Positions 1 to 9,254 of a stretch of 64,000 nt of DNA are shown here, in pieces; positions within the stretch are counted from its first letter, which is position 1; each line of letters begins with the position of its first letter. The stretch comes from Selaginella moellendorffii. Its lineage: Eukaryota; Streptophyta; Lycopodiopsida; Selaginellales; Selaginellaceae. The stretch covers positions 496,001 to 560,000 of the forward strand of contig NW_003314363.1 of NCBI RefSeq assembly GCF_000143415.4, in the 5' to 3' direction. The notes below the pieces were generated by a model. That model had not been told where the DNA came from and did not search any database. It worked only from the letters and a program-made list of their open reading frames with translations. The position numbers and the translations under genes are program-made.

Positions 1-1012
1 TCTCGCGGACAAGTATGGTGCTATTCTTATGTGTGACATGGCGCATGTCAGTGGCCTTGTTGCTACTCAGGTACACTACTTCTCTTTCTCTCGCTCACTT
101 TTATATCTTTTCTTTCTCGCTTGTGTCTTACGATAGCTGCTTTTTTGCAGGAGTGTGTAAGTCCCTTTGAGTACTGCGATATAGTGACTTCCACAACACA
201 CAAGATTCTGAGAGGCCCGCGAGGAGGAATGGTGTTTTTCAGGAAAGGAGGGAGGCCTCGCAAGAATGGCAGCACTGCCGAGGAGAGCTCGTATGACTAC
301 GAGGAAAAGATCAACTTTACGATTTTTCGGTCCCTGCAAGGGGGACCTCACAACAACCATATCGCTGGCCTGGCTGTCGCGTTGAAGCAGGTTGCTAGCA
401 AAGAGTACAAGGACTACATACGACAAGTGCTCCAGAATACCAAGGCTTTAGCTGATGCTATGGTCAGGCGTAATTTCAAGCTTGTTACTGGCGGGACGGA
501 TAATCATTTGTTGATTTGGGATTTACGGCCTCTCGGCATCACGGGTAAGTAGTCAGTTACAAGAACTGCTCTGAACGTCGTTCTCCCGTTTTCTTCGCTT
601 CTTTTCCAGGCGCATGGTTTGAGAAAGTCACGGAGTTATGTCACATTACCGTGAACAAGTGTACTGTTTATGGCGACAGCTCCGTAAGAGGTCCTGGAGG
701 AATTCGCATTGGTATGAGTTGTATGGCTCTCGAGCATAACGTAATGTATCTTTTTTCCCAGGTTCCCCAGCCATGACCTCGAGAGGATGCGTTGAAAAAG
801 ACTTTGAGACCATCGCCGAGCTTCTCAGCAACGCTGTGACTATTGCGCAGAGTTTGCAGAGAGACTGCAAGTCGCAGAAGGATCCCAAGCTGGCGAGCAG
901 CAGCGTAGTTCAAAGCAACAAAGATGTGGTGGAGCTCAAGCGAAAGGTGGAACAGTTTTCGTCCGCGTTTGAGATGCCTGGCTTCGACACGGGAAGCATG
1001 AAATACAGGTGA
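1..1012 (+). CDS. SHMT: Serine hydroxymethyltransferase, C-terminal part (5' end outside window)
   Basis: PLP enzyme that interconverts serine and glycine while loading one-carbon units onto tetrahydrofolate. The window starts inside the gene. Exons read as 1-70, 151-544, 610-711 and 762-1012, all with GT-AG introns of 50-80 bases. The PLP site is visible: the Asp of MAHVSGL context upstream, then the Schiff-base lysine in [13 protein letters not shown]. The LQGGPHNNH and SGGTDNHL-type motifs follow, and the protein ends MKYR. The C-terminal sequence ([22 protein letters not shown]) looks closer to the plant SHM6/SHM7 group than to the mitochondrial SHM1 type; this is from memory of the families and not an alignment. 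N-terminal location signals cannot be judged because they lie outside the window. Confidence 0.95.
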
Positions 1013-1202
1013 ATCAAAGGGGACGCTGTAGATACAGGGAGGAAACCTCATCACAATGATCACATTTCGACACACCGTTATTCAATCTCTCGTTTTTTGT
1101 AGACGCTTCTTCAGTGACACATCACAAAACGAATCAGTTAAGTTGGTTGTATGGTTTTGCTTTCTTGTTTTCTCCTACCAGAGCAAAGCAATCTAGCGCA
1201 GG

Positions 1203-2462
1203 ATGCTGGAAGATGGAAAGTTTTACAGGCCAGCACGGAGGAGGCTCCAGCCCGACTTGGTGCACAGGAACATCACCCAGCGAGAGCCTTTCATGTACGG
1301 GACGCTCCTCTCCGACTTCCTGCCTCGCAAGAGGCCCACAGTCCTCAGGGAGAGGCCCCTCCAGGAATCCCTCGTCTCGACTCTGGTGCACAGGAAGAGG
1401 CCACCGCTGCCGCGGGAGAGGCCGATCTCCAGGTCCATGGTAGCCGACTTCCTCCACAAGCGACGAGAGCGCGAGAGACGGCCGGAAGAAGTCCACCACC
1501 ACCCGGAGAAGGTGTTTGGATCCAAAGGCTCGAGCTTGAGCAGGCGGTGCAAGTCGGCTCCTGGCCACAGCCGGAGGGAGCAAGCTCTGCTCGCCAGGCC
1601 GTCGGTCTCCGCCAGTGGAAGCCGAGAGGAGTTCTCGATGATCCGAGCTCTTATCGACGAGGTGCTGCCCAAGGAGAGAGACAAGCCGACGAAGACGAGC
1701 ACCACCACGGCGACGACGACTCCATCGCCCAAGCAGCAAAGGTGGCGGAACTACTCCGCGGTGGCCAAGCTCATGAAGAGCAAGCTGGACGTTAAGGCAG
1801 TGAAAGCAGCAGCCAGGGACGAGAAAGGTGGTGAGGTGGTGGCGTCACCTCCGCGGCCATGGCCCGTCCGACCGGCCAGCGCTCCCTTCAAGCTGTCCCC
1901 GCAGAACATGAGCCCGGACGTCCTCGCGGAGACGCTGGCGACGAAGAAGAAGAACTTCCTGCGCAAGAGACCCGCCACCGCGCCGCCGCCCCGGCCGATG
2001 TTCCACTTGCCACTGTCGAGGATCCACCACCATAACCCGCCGAAGGCTCCTCCGGCCAAGCCAGCCGAGTGTGCCGCCAGCCGGAAGCCCGACGCTGCCA
2101 AGGACGTGCCGCGCTCCTGGTCCGCGAGCTCGTCGTCCGAGTCGCACGTAGCCGCGGCCACCACCACCGCCACCACGTCGCAGAGCTCCGCGGAGAATGA
2201 GAAGAGTGGACGTAGAGTCCGGTTGCGGTCCCCCCGGCATTTCAGGAACAAGGCCTTCGAGAGCGGTGAGGATGATTCTTCGTCGGCTTCTCCTTCGAGT
2301 TCTTCGAGCTCTTCCTCTTCGACGACGTCGTCTTCGTCGCTCTCTTCCGAGAGTGGTTCCGAGAGCTCCGAGGAGTCGTCGCTGTCGTCCTTCATTGAGC
2401 TGCCGACGCCGTCGACGCTGGATCCCGACTCCATCGACGAGTGGCTGAGGAAAAGGTCATAG
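1203..2462 (+). CDS. Basic, serine-rich low-complexity protein, unknown function
   Basis: Single-exon 419-aa ORF beginning at an ATG shortly after a possible 5' UTR splice acceptor near 1181. I do not recognise a domain. The N-terminal 100 residues carry three spaced copies of a short basic motif of the type RKRPxxxRERP, each near an aliphatic xDFL or TLVH segment. The middle is rich in Pro, Lys and Thr. The C-terminal 90 residues contain a long Ser run (about residues 355-395) mixed with Asp/Glu, then end in a short acidic and basic tail. Composition suggests a disordered nuclear or cytoskeletal protein, but this is inference. GC content is high, as in neighbouring real exons, and the frame is long, so I take it as a gene. 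Confidence 0.6.
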   Translation: MLEDGKFYRPARRRLQPDLVHRNITQREPFMYGTLLSDFLPRKRPTVLRERPLQESLVSTLVHRKRPPLPRERPISRSMVADFLHKRRERERRPEEVHHHPEKVFGSKGSSLSRRCKSAPGHSRREQALLARPSVSASGSREEFSMIRALIDEVLPKERDKPTKTSTTTATTTPSPKQQRWRNYSAVAKLMKSKLDVKAVKAAARDEKGGEVVASPPRPWPVRPASAPFKLSPQNMSPDVLAETLATKKKNFLRKRPATAPPPRPMFHLPLSRIHHHNPPKAPPAKPAECAASRKPDAAKDVPRSWSASSSSESHVAAATTTATTSQSSAENEKSGRRVRLRSPRHFRNKAFESGEDDSSSASPSSSSSSSSSTTSSSSLSSESGSESSEESSLSSFIELPTPSTLDPDSIDEWLRKRS

Positions 2463-2801
2463 GAGTACGAGAAAACTTCCAGAAAAGTTGGCTCCGAAAG
2501 TGAGAACCCGGCTAGCAAATAACAAAGTAATTCTGACGCTCATGTTGTCATTGATGGCTATGGAGTTTTCAGTTTGTTTTGCTTGACACAACCAGCGAAA
2601 CCACAAACGAGTTTATCTTTTGTGTCTTACAGATGGAGAGTTTCCATGGGAAACAAAGAAGAGTAGAGCAGCCATAAAAGCAAACGACCAAAAGCTTTGA
2701 TCTTCATGAAATGCAAGGAGTTATTATTTTACAGTGGTGGAACTTCTCTCTCTTTTCTCTTGTTCCTCTCTTCCAATTTCTCAAAATGCAGGCAGCGATC
2801 G

Positions 2802-2841
2802 ATCGAGGAGACCCAAAACGCATCGAGGAGACCCAAAACGC
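2802..2841. repeat. 20-bp perfect direct duplication
   Basis: Two adjacent identical 20-base units (atcgaggagacccaaaacgc) lie in the non-coding interval 2463-2956 between two convergent genes. Otherwise I see nothing in that interval. Confidence 0.8.
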
Positions 2842-2956
2842 GACGAGGGCCGAGAAAACAAAAAAGAAAACCTTCTCTCCTTTCCCATCTCCATAGAAGA
2901 TGTTGCTGAGCAAGAAATCTCCCTTGTCCCGCATCGCCCGTCCACCTCTAGAACCT

Positions 2957-3304
2957 CTACACGAAATCTACACCGCCCTCGACGAGCTTGCTCGAAAAGG
3001 CCCTGAGCATCCGCTGCTTGTTAGCCTCCTCCACCTTTCTCATCTCCTCCTCCATCTGGAAAACCACCTCTTTCACCTCCTTGAGCTTGAGCCTGGACGC
3101 TAGAAGCTCGCCCACCCTGGCGGCCCGGGCCACGGACTCGAGCTGGGCCATCTCTTCCCGCAGCTGGGCCTCTCTCGAGTCGCACATTGCCACCGTGCGC
3201 GTGGTGATGCGGTGGATCACATGAGCGGTCATGTGCCGGCTGAAGAGCTGCACCTTGAGCACATACGGCTTGAGGAACTTTGCCAGATTCGGGGGCGATG
3301 TCAT
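2957..3304 (-). CDS. Ribosomal L18p/L5e-family protein, small organellar type
   Basis: Intronless 115-aa protein. Its layout matches the short plant L18p/L5e family (Arabidopsis At1g08845-like): an N-terminal PP-rich start, FLKPYVLKV, a central segment ending HVIHRITTRTVA, then an alternating helical segment with AARVGELLASRLK, and the ending EGGVDFV. These proteins are thought to be mitochondrial large-subunit components that bind 5S rRNA or replace bacterial L18. I infer the organelle; no obvious transit peptide is visible. The start is an ATG with no upstream in-frame alternative. It faces the preceding gene tail to tail. Confidence 0.8.
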   Translation of the reverse strand: MTSPPNLAKFLKPYVLKVQLFSRHMTAHVIHRITTRTVAMCDSREAQLREEMAQLESVARAARVGELLASRLKLKEVKEVVFQMEEEMRKVEEANKQRMLRAFSSKLVEGGVDFV

Positions 3305-3454
3305 GCCTCCAAGAACCCTATAGAGAAAACTTCCCCCACCCCCCAGGGTTTATCAACCAAAGGCCCCTTCTTCGCCTTCGTCTCAAGAGGTCCTGTGTTT
3401 CGTTGTAAAGAAGAGACATACCTCTCGGTTCCAGCCGTAGATGTTTTAACTGCG

Positions 3455-3925
3455 AAGTTCTCTGCATTTCAAGAGAAGGCTGTCAAAGTTGTAACAAAGC
3501 AAACGCTACTTTACCTCGAAAGGATTCATTCACGTTGTTAGACCAGTGTTCCTCCACACGCACCCTTTTTTACGTGGAGCAACAACATAGAACACAACCG
3601 TCTGCGCAATCCAAGGTATGTATGAGAGACAAAACTAGATAGCCAGCTATACTTACCGGAAGCCAGGTCTGGTACAAGAGAACTCCCCATCCTCTGCGTT
3701 CCAAGAGAACATTGTCAAAGCTGTAGCGTGCTCTTTAATGAAAGCAAACGCTACATTACCTCGAAATAGTGATCAGTGTTCCTGCATGGGCTAGAAATGC
3801 TTGGACGAACTTCCTTTTTACGTGGAGCAGCAGTCTGCGCACTGCAAGGTATGTATGAGAGACGCAAAAGAAAAAGCTAGTTAACCAGCTAGACTTACCG
3901 GAAGCCAAGTCTAGTGGTACACGCA
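3455..3925. repeat. Tandem repeat, about 235 bp, two copies
   Basis: Two imperfect direct copies (about 3455-3690 and 3690-3925) share the ordered blocks tttcaagagaa, gcaaacgctac, ttacctcgaaa, ttttacgtggagcaac, aaggtatgtatgagagac and ttaccggaagcca. The repeat fills most of the gene-free gap between the L18p gene and the next minus-strand gene. Some blocks look like splice donors (aaggtatg), so it could be a duplicated 3' UTR or old exon, but no frame stays open. Confidence 0.75.
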
Positions 3926-3949
3926 AACTCCCGATGCTTCAAGGGAGCT

Positions 3950-5248
3950 CTATTTCGGCTGATCCCTGAAGAAGCTATCGTCTTTCTTCCCGTTTATAGC
4001 CCGAGACAAGTAGGCCTGGAGCTGGAGCCTCTCCCTTTCGGACACCTCCAGGCGCTGCCTCAAAGCTGCCTGCTGAGCGACCAGAGCTTGCACTTGGTCC
4101 TGCAACACAATCTTTTCCTGCTGGACGAGATTAAGCTGCACCTCCCATTGCACCTGTTGCTGGTGCTCGGCTTCGCAGCGACGCTTGATCTCATCTAGCT
4201 CTGATTCCAGCTGAGTAACTCTCTTCTCAGCCTGCTGCTCAATCCCACGGTTTTGTTGCTCGGAGCCATTACTTCTAATCCAGTCAGTCACTTTCTCTAG
4301 CAGGTTTAGAGCATACTCGGGCCCTTCACGAGCATTACTCTTTTGCTTCTTCGCGGCACCTTTTGCTTCGTGCTGTTTCCTCGGCCGTTTCTCTCCACCA
4401 TTTACTCCAGAGTGCTGCTGCTGGACGGTGCTTCCATCACCGTCACGACCAGAGCTAGCTAGTTCCAATCCCATCGCTTGATCCTTTGGGCGTTGGACTT
4501 TCAGAGCATGGACGACGGGAGGCGACTCCATTCCCAATCCGGTATCTACGAGCAACTCGTCGTCCCTCGCCATTCCCAGCTGATAGTGTATGATCTGAGT
4601 GAGATACTGTGTGTACTCGAACGCGCTCTGGGACGTTCCCCGGACTTTCTCACACTGAGCTTGGATCCTGTGACTCATATATCCGGCCCAGTCTAGCACG
4701 GCCTTGGTCTCCCAGACATACTTGGCCGCGTACAAAATCTCCGCACTCACGTACGTGCAGTTCACCTTGCAGCTCATCCGGTCCACCATGAAACTCACAA
4801 ACTCCTTGAAGTGGGGATCGGACAGCGCCTTGACGCTAAAGCCGTTGTGCTTCACCTTGACGGTTGGCCCGTTGTACATGCTGTAGAGCTCTTCAGAGGT
4901 GAGCTTGGGAACTTCCTTCACTGCCTTCCCGCCATGAGGGAGCTTGAGAACCACCTGGACGATCTTCGGGCCCGTCTGGACAACTTCCTGCCTCACATAC
5001 CCTGATCCATGCTTCTTGTAGCTGCATAGAAACTCTCGGCACAGCGCCTCGTCCCCCCGGACAAACTTGGACTGGAAGAAGCAGGAAAGACCCATCTGCG
5101 AGAGGTCGGAGAGGAACGGTTCCTGCGTCAGTGACTTCCACAGCAGTGGCTTTAGCGTCTTGAACTGAACCTTCTCTAGGCGCTGCGACAAGGCATTTCC
5201 ATAGCCTTCTTCCGACTCCCCTGGTTCCCCTTGAATCAACTTCACCAT
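3950..5248 (-). CDS. Orphan 432-aa protein with C-terminal coiled coil
   Basis: Single-exon ORF. I start at the ATG at 5248 (MVKLIQGE), because the frame upstream has only non-ATG codons. No domain recognised. Residues 20-230 look globular, with a region containing VLDWAGYMSHR and a following helical FEYTQYLTQIIHYQ. Residues 250-300 are polar and low in complexity. Residues 330-415 form a strongly predicted coiled coil rich in Gln, Glu and Leu. It could be a lineage-specific gene or the domesticated remnant of a gag-like transposon protein. The intact frame over 1.3 kb argues for function, but nothing else supports it. Confidence 0.55.
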   Translation of the reverse strand: MVKLIQGEPGESEEGYGNALSQRLEKVQFKTLKPLLWKSLTQEPFLSDLSQMGLSCFFQSKFVRGDEALCREFLCSYKKHGSGYVRQEVVQTGPKIVQVVLKLPHGGKAVKEVPKLTSEELYSMYNGPTVKVKHNGFSVKALSDPHFKEFVSFMVDRMSCKVNCTYVSAEILYAAKYVWETKAVLDWAGYMSHRIQAQCEKVRGTSQSAFEYTQYLTQIIHYQLGMARDDELLVDTGLGMESPPVVHALKVQRPKDQAMGLELASSGRDGDGSTVQQQHSGVNGGEKRPRKQHEAKGAAKKQKSNAREGPEYALNLLEKVTDWIRSNGSEQQNRGIEQQAEKRVTQLESELDEIKRRCEAEHQQQVQWEVQLNLVQQEKIVLQDQVQALVAQQAALRQRLEVSERERLQLQAYLSRAINGKKDDSFFRDQPK

Positions 5249-5690
5249 TTTTTCTCTTCTTTTTTTCCTTTGTTTTTTCCCTTTTCTATGGCTGCTCAAT
5301 GTGGGTGCCTAAAAGTAGAACTTCCTTGCCGATCGGACACGGCCATACCCAGATTCCAGAGCACCCTACCAAACCCCAAACTCACCGAGTAGAAAAAAAT
5401 ACCTGTTTTTCGATGCCGCCGGCTGACTTTCTTGCTCTTTGTGCCACAGACCCCAAGCATAAACACTGACAAATATGATCCGTGCTCCACCAGTACGTAG
5501 CAAAATTATGCATGCTCCCACTCGAGGGCTTCTATAGCAGTCCTATAGTACAGATGTTGATCTTTCGTAGCCTGGAAGCACCAAAGACGTTAAAACCAAG
5601 CAAGCTACAGCATCAATATTTTAAGCAAGAGCGGAACTTTCAACTCACACTGTCACCTATGTCTGTTCAGCTTTGCGTTAGCTAACACAA
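5249..5690. other. Intergenic, nothing recognised
   Basis: Spacer between the upstream end of the coiled-coil orphan gene and the 3' end of gatA. No ORF, RNA gene or clear repeat seen. Confidence 0.6.
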
Positions 5691-7837
5691 TCACCATGTC
5701 GGAACGGTCTGCTCAAAAATGTGTCCTACCCGCAGCAACTCCTCCTACAGATATGTTTATGTGACATGCATATGTAAGATCATTGTCATGTAGCACTGAC
5801 CTCCTCGAACGCGTTGCCAATCAGTTGCAATCCCACTGGAAGCTTAGAGCCCTCGTCCTCGATCAGACCGCAGGGCAACGACAATGCAGGTAGGCCAGCC
5901 ATGTTCACATTCACCTGTGCACAGAAAGAATTTAAAACTCAAAAGTCATGGAACTGCAGGACGTAGCATCACCGTCATAAGATCTCCCAGATACATCGAC
6001 AAGGGGTCCAGTACTTTCTCTCCTGCCATGCCAAGGCAATGAGATGACAAAAGACCAACACCAAAACTCCAGCAAGTGTCTAACCGATTTTGAAAGCTGG
6101 GCTAGGAGCCACGGGTGATACAAGTATGTGACCATCCTCCAAAGCTTTCTTGAAGTCTTGTTGAATCAAAGTTCGCACCTGGCATAACAATTGACAATGA
6201 ATAAAAAAGGGCAGGATCTACGATACTTACCTGTTGTGCGCGTTTATAAAATGCATCATAATAGCCAGCTGACAACGCATAGGTTCCCATCAAAATGCGT
6301 CTTTTCACCTGATGAAATCCGGAAAACAGTCAGGAAAAAGATTTCATAGTAACAAGTCTAACTTGCCTCTGCCCCAAATCCTTGTCCACGAGAAGCACCA
6401 TACATTGCATTAAGCTCGTCTGCAACAACTCGAGGGCCATATCTACAAGACAAATATCGTTAACCAAGAGATTAAATAACTTGTAAATTTGGTACCTTAT
6501 ACCGTCATAACGTGATAGATTGGATGATGCTTCTGAAGCTGCCAGTACGTAATATGCAGGTAAACCAAGGGAGAAGGTAGGCAAAGAAACCTGGCAGTAA
6601 TACACAGAGATTAGCAGCAGGACACATAGCTCGTTACCTCTTGAACCACAGCACCAAGCTTCTCAAGATGAACAACAGCGTTTTTCACCACTTGAGCTAC
6701 CGCAGGCTCGACGCCTTCACCTATTGTCTCTTTTATGATCCCAAACTTCATCCCCGCCAAAGGGTTTCCCGGAAGTTCTTTGGCTGGCACTAATGCTTTC
6801 AAGTAGTTCGGAACTACCTGCACAACTGTAAACCCGTTAGTTCCAACAGGAATCACAGCATAAGACTCACCTTGGAGCTGGAAGTAGCATCAGCCGGATC
6901 GTGACCTGCTATAGCAGTCAGAAGTAACGAAACATCGTCAACTGAGGTGCCAAGGCATCCAACCACGTCGAGCGAGGAAGCATAGGCCATCAAACCGAAG
7001 CGAGAAACCCGACCATAAGTTGGTTTTAATCCAACAACCCCGCAAAAAGAAGCTGGCTGCCTTATGCTACCTCCAGTATCACTTCCCAGAGCGCAAGCAC
7101 ACTGTCCCGCCGCCACCGCGGCTGCTGATCCTCCTGACGATCCTCCAGGAACGCGAGACAAGTCCCAAGGATTGGAAGTTACCTGTGAATGAGAACATAA
7201 GAAAACTTGTTGAAAACTATGACGAACAACTTACTTGGTAAGCCGAGCTTTCGGTGGAGCTCCCCATGCCAAACTCGTCGAGGTTCGTCTTTCCTATGAG
7301 CACTGCCCCGGATTCTTTGAGCCTTTTCACTGCCGTGGCATCGTATGGAGGCCTGTATCCATCCAAAATCCGGGAGCCTCCAGTAGAAGGCATGCCTCGC
7401 GTGCACAGATTATCCTTGATTGCGATGGGAATACCTGCGAGAGGCCCAGGATCATCGCCTCTGGCAAGCCTGCCGTCAATCTCCGCCGCCTCATCCAATG
7501 CGCTGCTGGAAATATGGAGGAAGCTCTTCACGTCCGGCTCCTTCTCCCGCAATCGATCCAGATACTCCGTGACGATCTCCAAGGCGCTAATCTCCTTCTT
7601 TCGCAGCTGCGTTTGGAGCCTAGAGATTTGCGACGATGCCGGCTTGGATCTTGGAATGGCCGGCGATGCCAATATCGACGCGCTTGCCGTGGCCATGGCT
7701 GCTCTAAATCGGCAAGAGGATGGAGACAAATCACCTGCATTCCTGAAGAATCTGGCGCTGCGGGCATCGCCATAGCCGTGAGCTTGCGCCTGGCCATAGC
7801 CGTGGGCATGCGCTTGGGCGCCCAACGAAGACGCCAT
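5691..7837 (-). CDS. gatA: Glutamyl-tRNA(Gln) amidotransferase subunit A, organellar
   Basis: Amidase subunit of GatCAB, which converts Glu-tRNA(Gln) to Gln-tRNA(Gln) in chloroplasts and mitochondria. Ten exons give 551 aa: 7235-7837, 6871-7182, 6638-6817, 6496-6590, 6367-6442, 6231-6308, 6085-6178, 5973-6022, 5801-5914, 5691-5744. The amidase triad is present: Lys in PIAIKDNL, cis-Ser in [14 protein letters not shown] and the nucleophile Ser in [11 protein letters not shown]. The first ~65 residues resemble a dual transit peptide. I prefer the ATG at 7837 because an AAACCCTA telo-box then falls in the 5' UTR; an in-frame ATG at 7891 would place it inside the coding region. The intron after exon 5 has a GC donor (GCAAGT). 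It lies head to head with lipB. Confidence 0.95.
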
Positions 7838-7954
7838 TGTGATATGCCCCCCGCGGGCATTAGCTAGGGTTTTTATTTTGCTAGGCCACATTTTTGTTTG
7901 ATCCAGCTGCCGCTGGAATTTCCAAGAGGCGAGGCGGCAATCGATCCATCGGCG
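7838..7954. promoter_or_regulatory. Bidirectional promoter between gatA and lipB
   Basis: Only 117 bp separate the two divergent start codons. The stretch contains a telo-box (AAACCCTA on the minus strand near 7866), an element common just downstream of plant transcription starts of translation and organelle genes, and no TATA box that I can see. Shared control is an inference from spacing. Confidence 0.6.
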
Positions 7955-9044
7955 ATGGAGGCCAGCGCTCTTTCGCCAGCAATCTTGCCGCTTCCGATCG
8001 TCAAGGCGAGGTAAGGATCAAGCCTTGATTATCACACAAGATTACCTCTCTTTCTTGCAGCAACAGTGTTAGCTATGCCTCGATCAAAACCAAGCCTGGA
8101 GTTCTTGCGCAATCCGCGGAAGAACGTTCACCGCTTATGAAGGAACGCCGGAGGTGAAGTGATTTTCTTTGAAGAGAAGCTCTTGTGTGAAATTCCTTTC
8201 ATTTTAGGTGCCAGTGCTATGATCTTTATGACCAGCTCGTCCCTTACACAGATGCTTGGAGGTGGCAGAAAAGCATCGTGGCCGATTATGCGAAAGCTCT
8301 CAGCCAAGATCAAGGCAGCCCAGACCTCGACACCGTGCTCTTGCTCCAACACACTCCCGTCTACACAATGGGGACTGGGAGCTCTTCCAAGTTCCTCAAC
8401 TTTGCCACGGACGATCCTCCTCACGAGCTTCACGTCACTGAGAGAGGTGGAGAGGTAACTTACCATGGACCAGGCCAGGTACGAGCGATCGTCCTTCGAA
8501 AAGAGCTCGTCGAAGATAAACTCTCTTCTTTCTCCTTTGCAGCTTGTCATGTACCCCATTCTAAACTTGAGGAACTACAAGCTCGATCTCCACTGGTACC
8601 TCCGAGCTCTTGAAGAAGTGGTCATACGGGCGCTCTGGTCGGCGTACTCCCTCAGAGCTTCTCGTGTCGATGGCTTCACAGGCGTCTGGATTGGTATAAC
8701 GCAACCTTTCTCCAAGTTTTCATTCTTTTCCTTTACGTCTTCCACCAGGAGAGGAGAAACTCGCGGCGATCGGAGTCCGTGTCTCAAAGTGGATCACCTT
8801 CCACGGCCTGGCGCTCAACGTCACCACCGACCTCTCCCCCTTCAGCAAGATCGTTCCTTGCGGCATTCGCGACAAAGCCGTGGGGAGCGTCGCCAAGCTC
8901 GTCGATCCAGCGTCGTCCAACACAGCGATGCTCAACCACGTCCACAAGCATTTGCTCCAGGCATTCTCCGACGTCTTCAACACAGAGCTGGTCCACCCAA
9001 GACAACAGCAATTACTATACAAACACGATTATCATTCACTATAA
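7955..9044 (+). CDS. lipB: Octanoyltransferase (lipoate-protein ligase B), organellar
   Basis: Transfers octanoyl from acyl carrier protein to lipoyl domains, the first step of lipoate synthesis in mitochondria or plastids. Five exons (7955-8010, 8061-8153, 8208-8478, 8543-8693, 8749-9044) give 288 aa. Family motifs are clear: QHTPVYTMG, the active-site block [12 protein letters not shown], then [12 protein letters not shown], and FHGLALNV with the catalytic Cys in IVPCGI. The substrate Lys lies in EEKLAAIG. The N-terminal ~50 residues look like a transit peptide. The 3' exon has been copied twice, at 13.9-14.4 kb, as part of an inverted duplication. Confidence 0.95.
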
Positions 9045-9103
9045 TTAATCACACCATTGTCACAAGCTATACATTATTGTCAAGTTCTCGGGATCGAGCT
9101 AGC

Positions 9104-9213
9104 TTAGTTCCATGGCTCCTGGTTGTAGCAATCCACATTTGGTCCAGTGTCAACCCCCAGGAGAAGTCCGAGACGCTTGTAAAACCCAACTCGAACTTTG
9201 CCATGGGCATTAG
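9104..9213 (-). pseudogene. 3' fragment of GH19 chitinase-like gene
   Basis: About 110 bases on the minus strand encode the last ~35 residues of the chitinase-like protein found intact at 14468-15475, including ELGFTSVS-frame DNA and the end corresponding to YNQxPWN plus stop. Upstream parts are missing. It sits directly downstream of intact lipB, tail to tail, exactly as the two partners are arranged in the big inverted duplication. Confidence 0.8.
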
Positions 9214-9254
9214 GATCCAACTTAGGTGCGTCTGGTCCATGAGCAATCCAGTCA

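Noticed and set aside
2988-3224. Plus-strand ORF over the L18p gene
   Set aside because: The minus-strand frame has family motifs; the plus frame has none.
7254-7775. Long plus-strand ORF of 173 codons over gatA exon 1
   Set aside because: Antisense to the clear GatA reading frame; its codon pattern is a shadow of the real gene.
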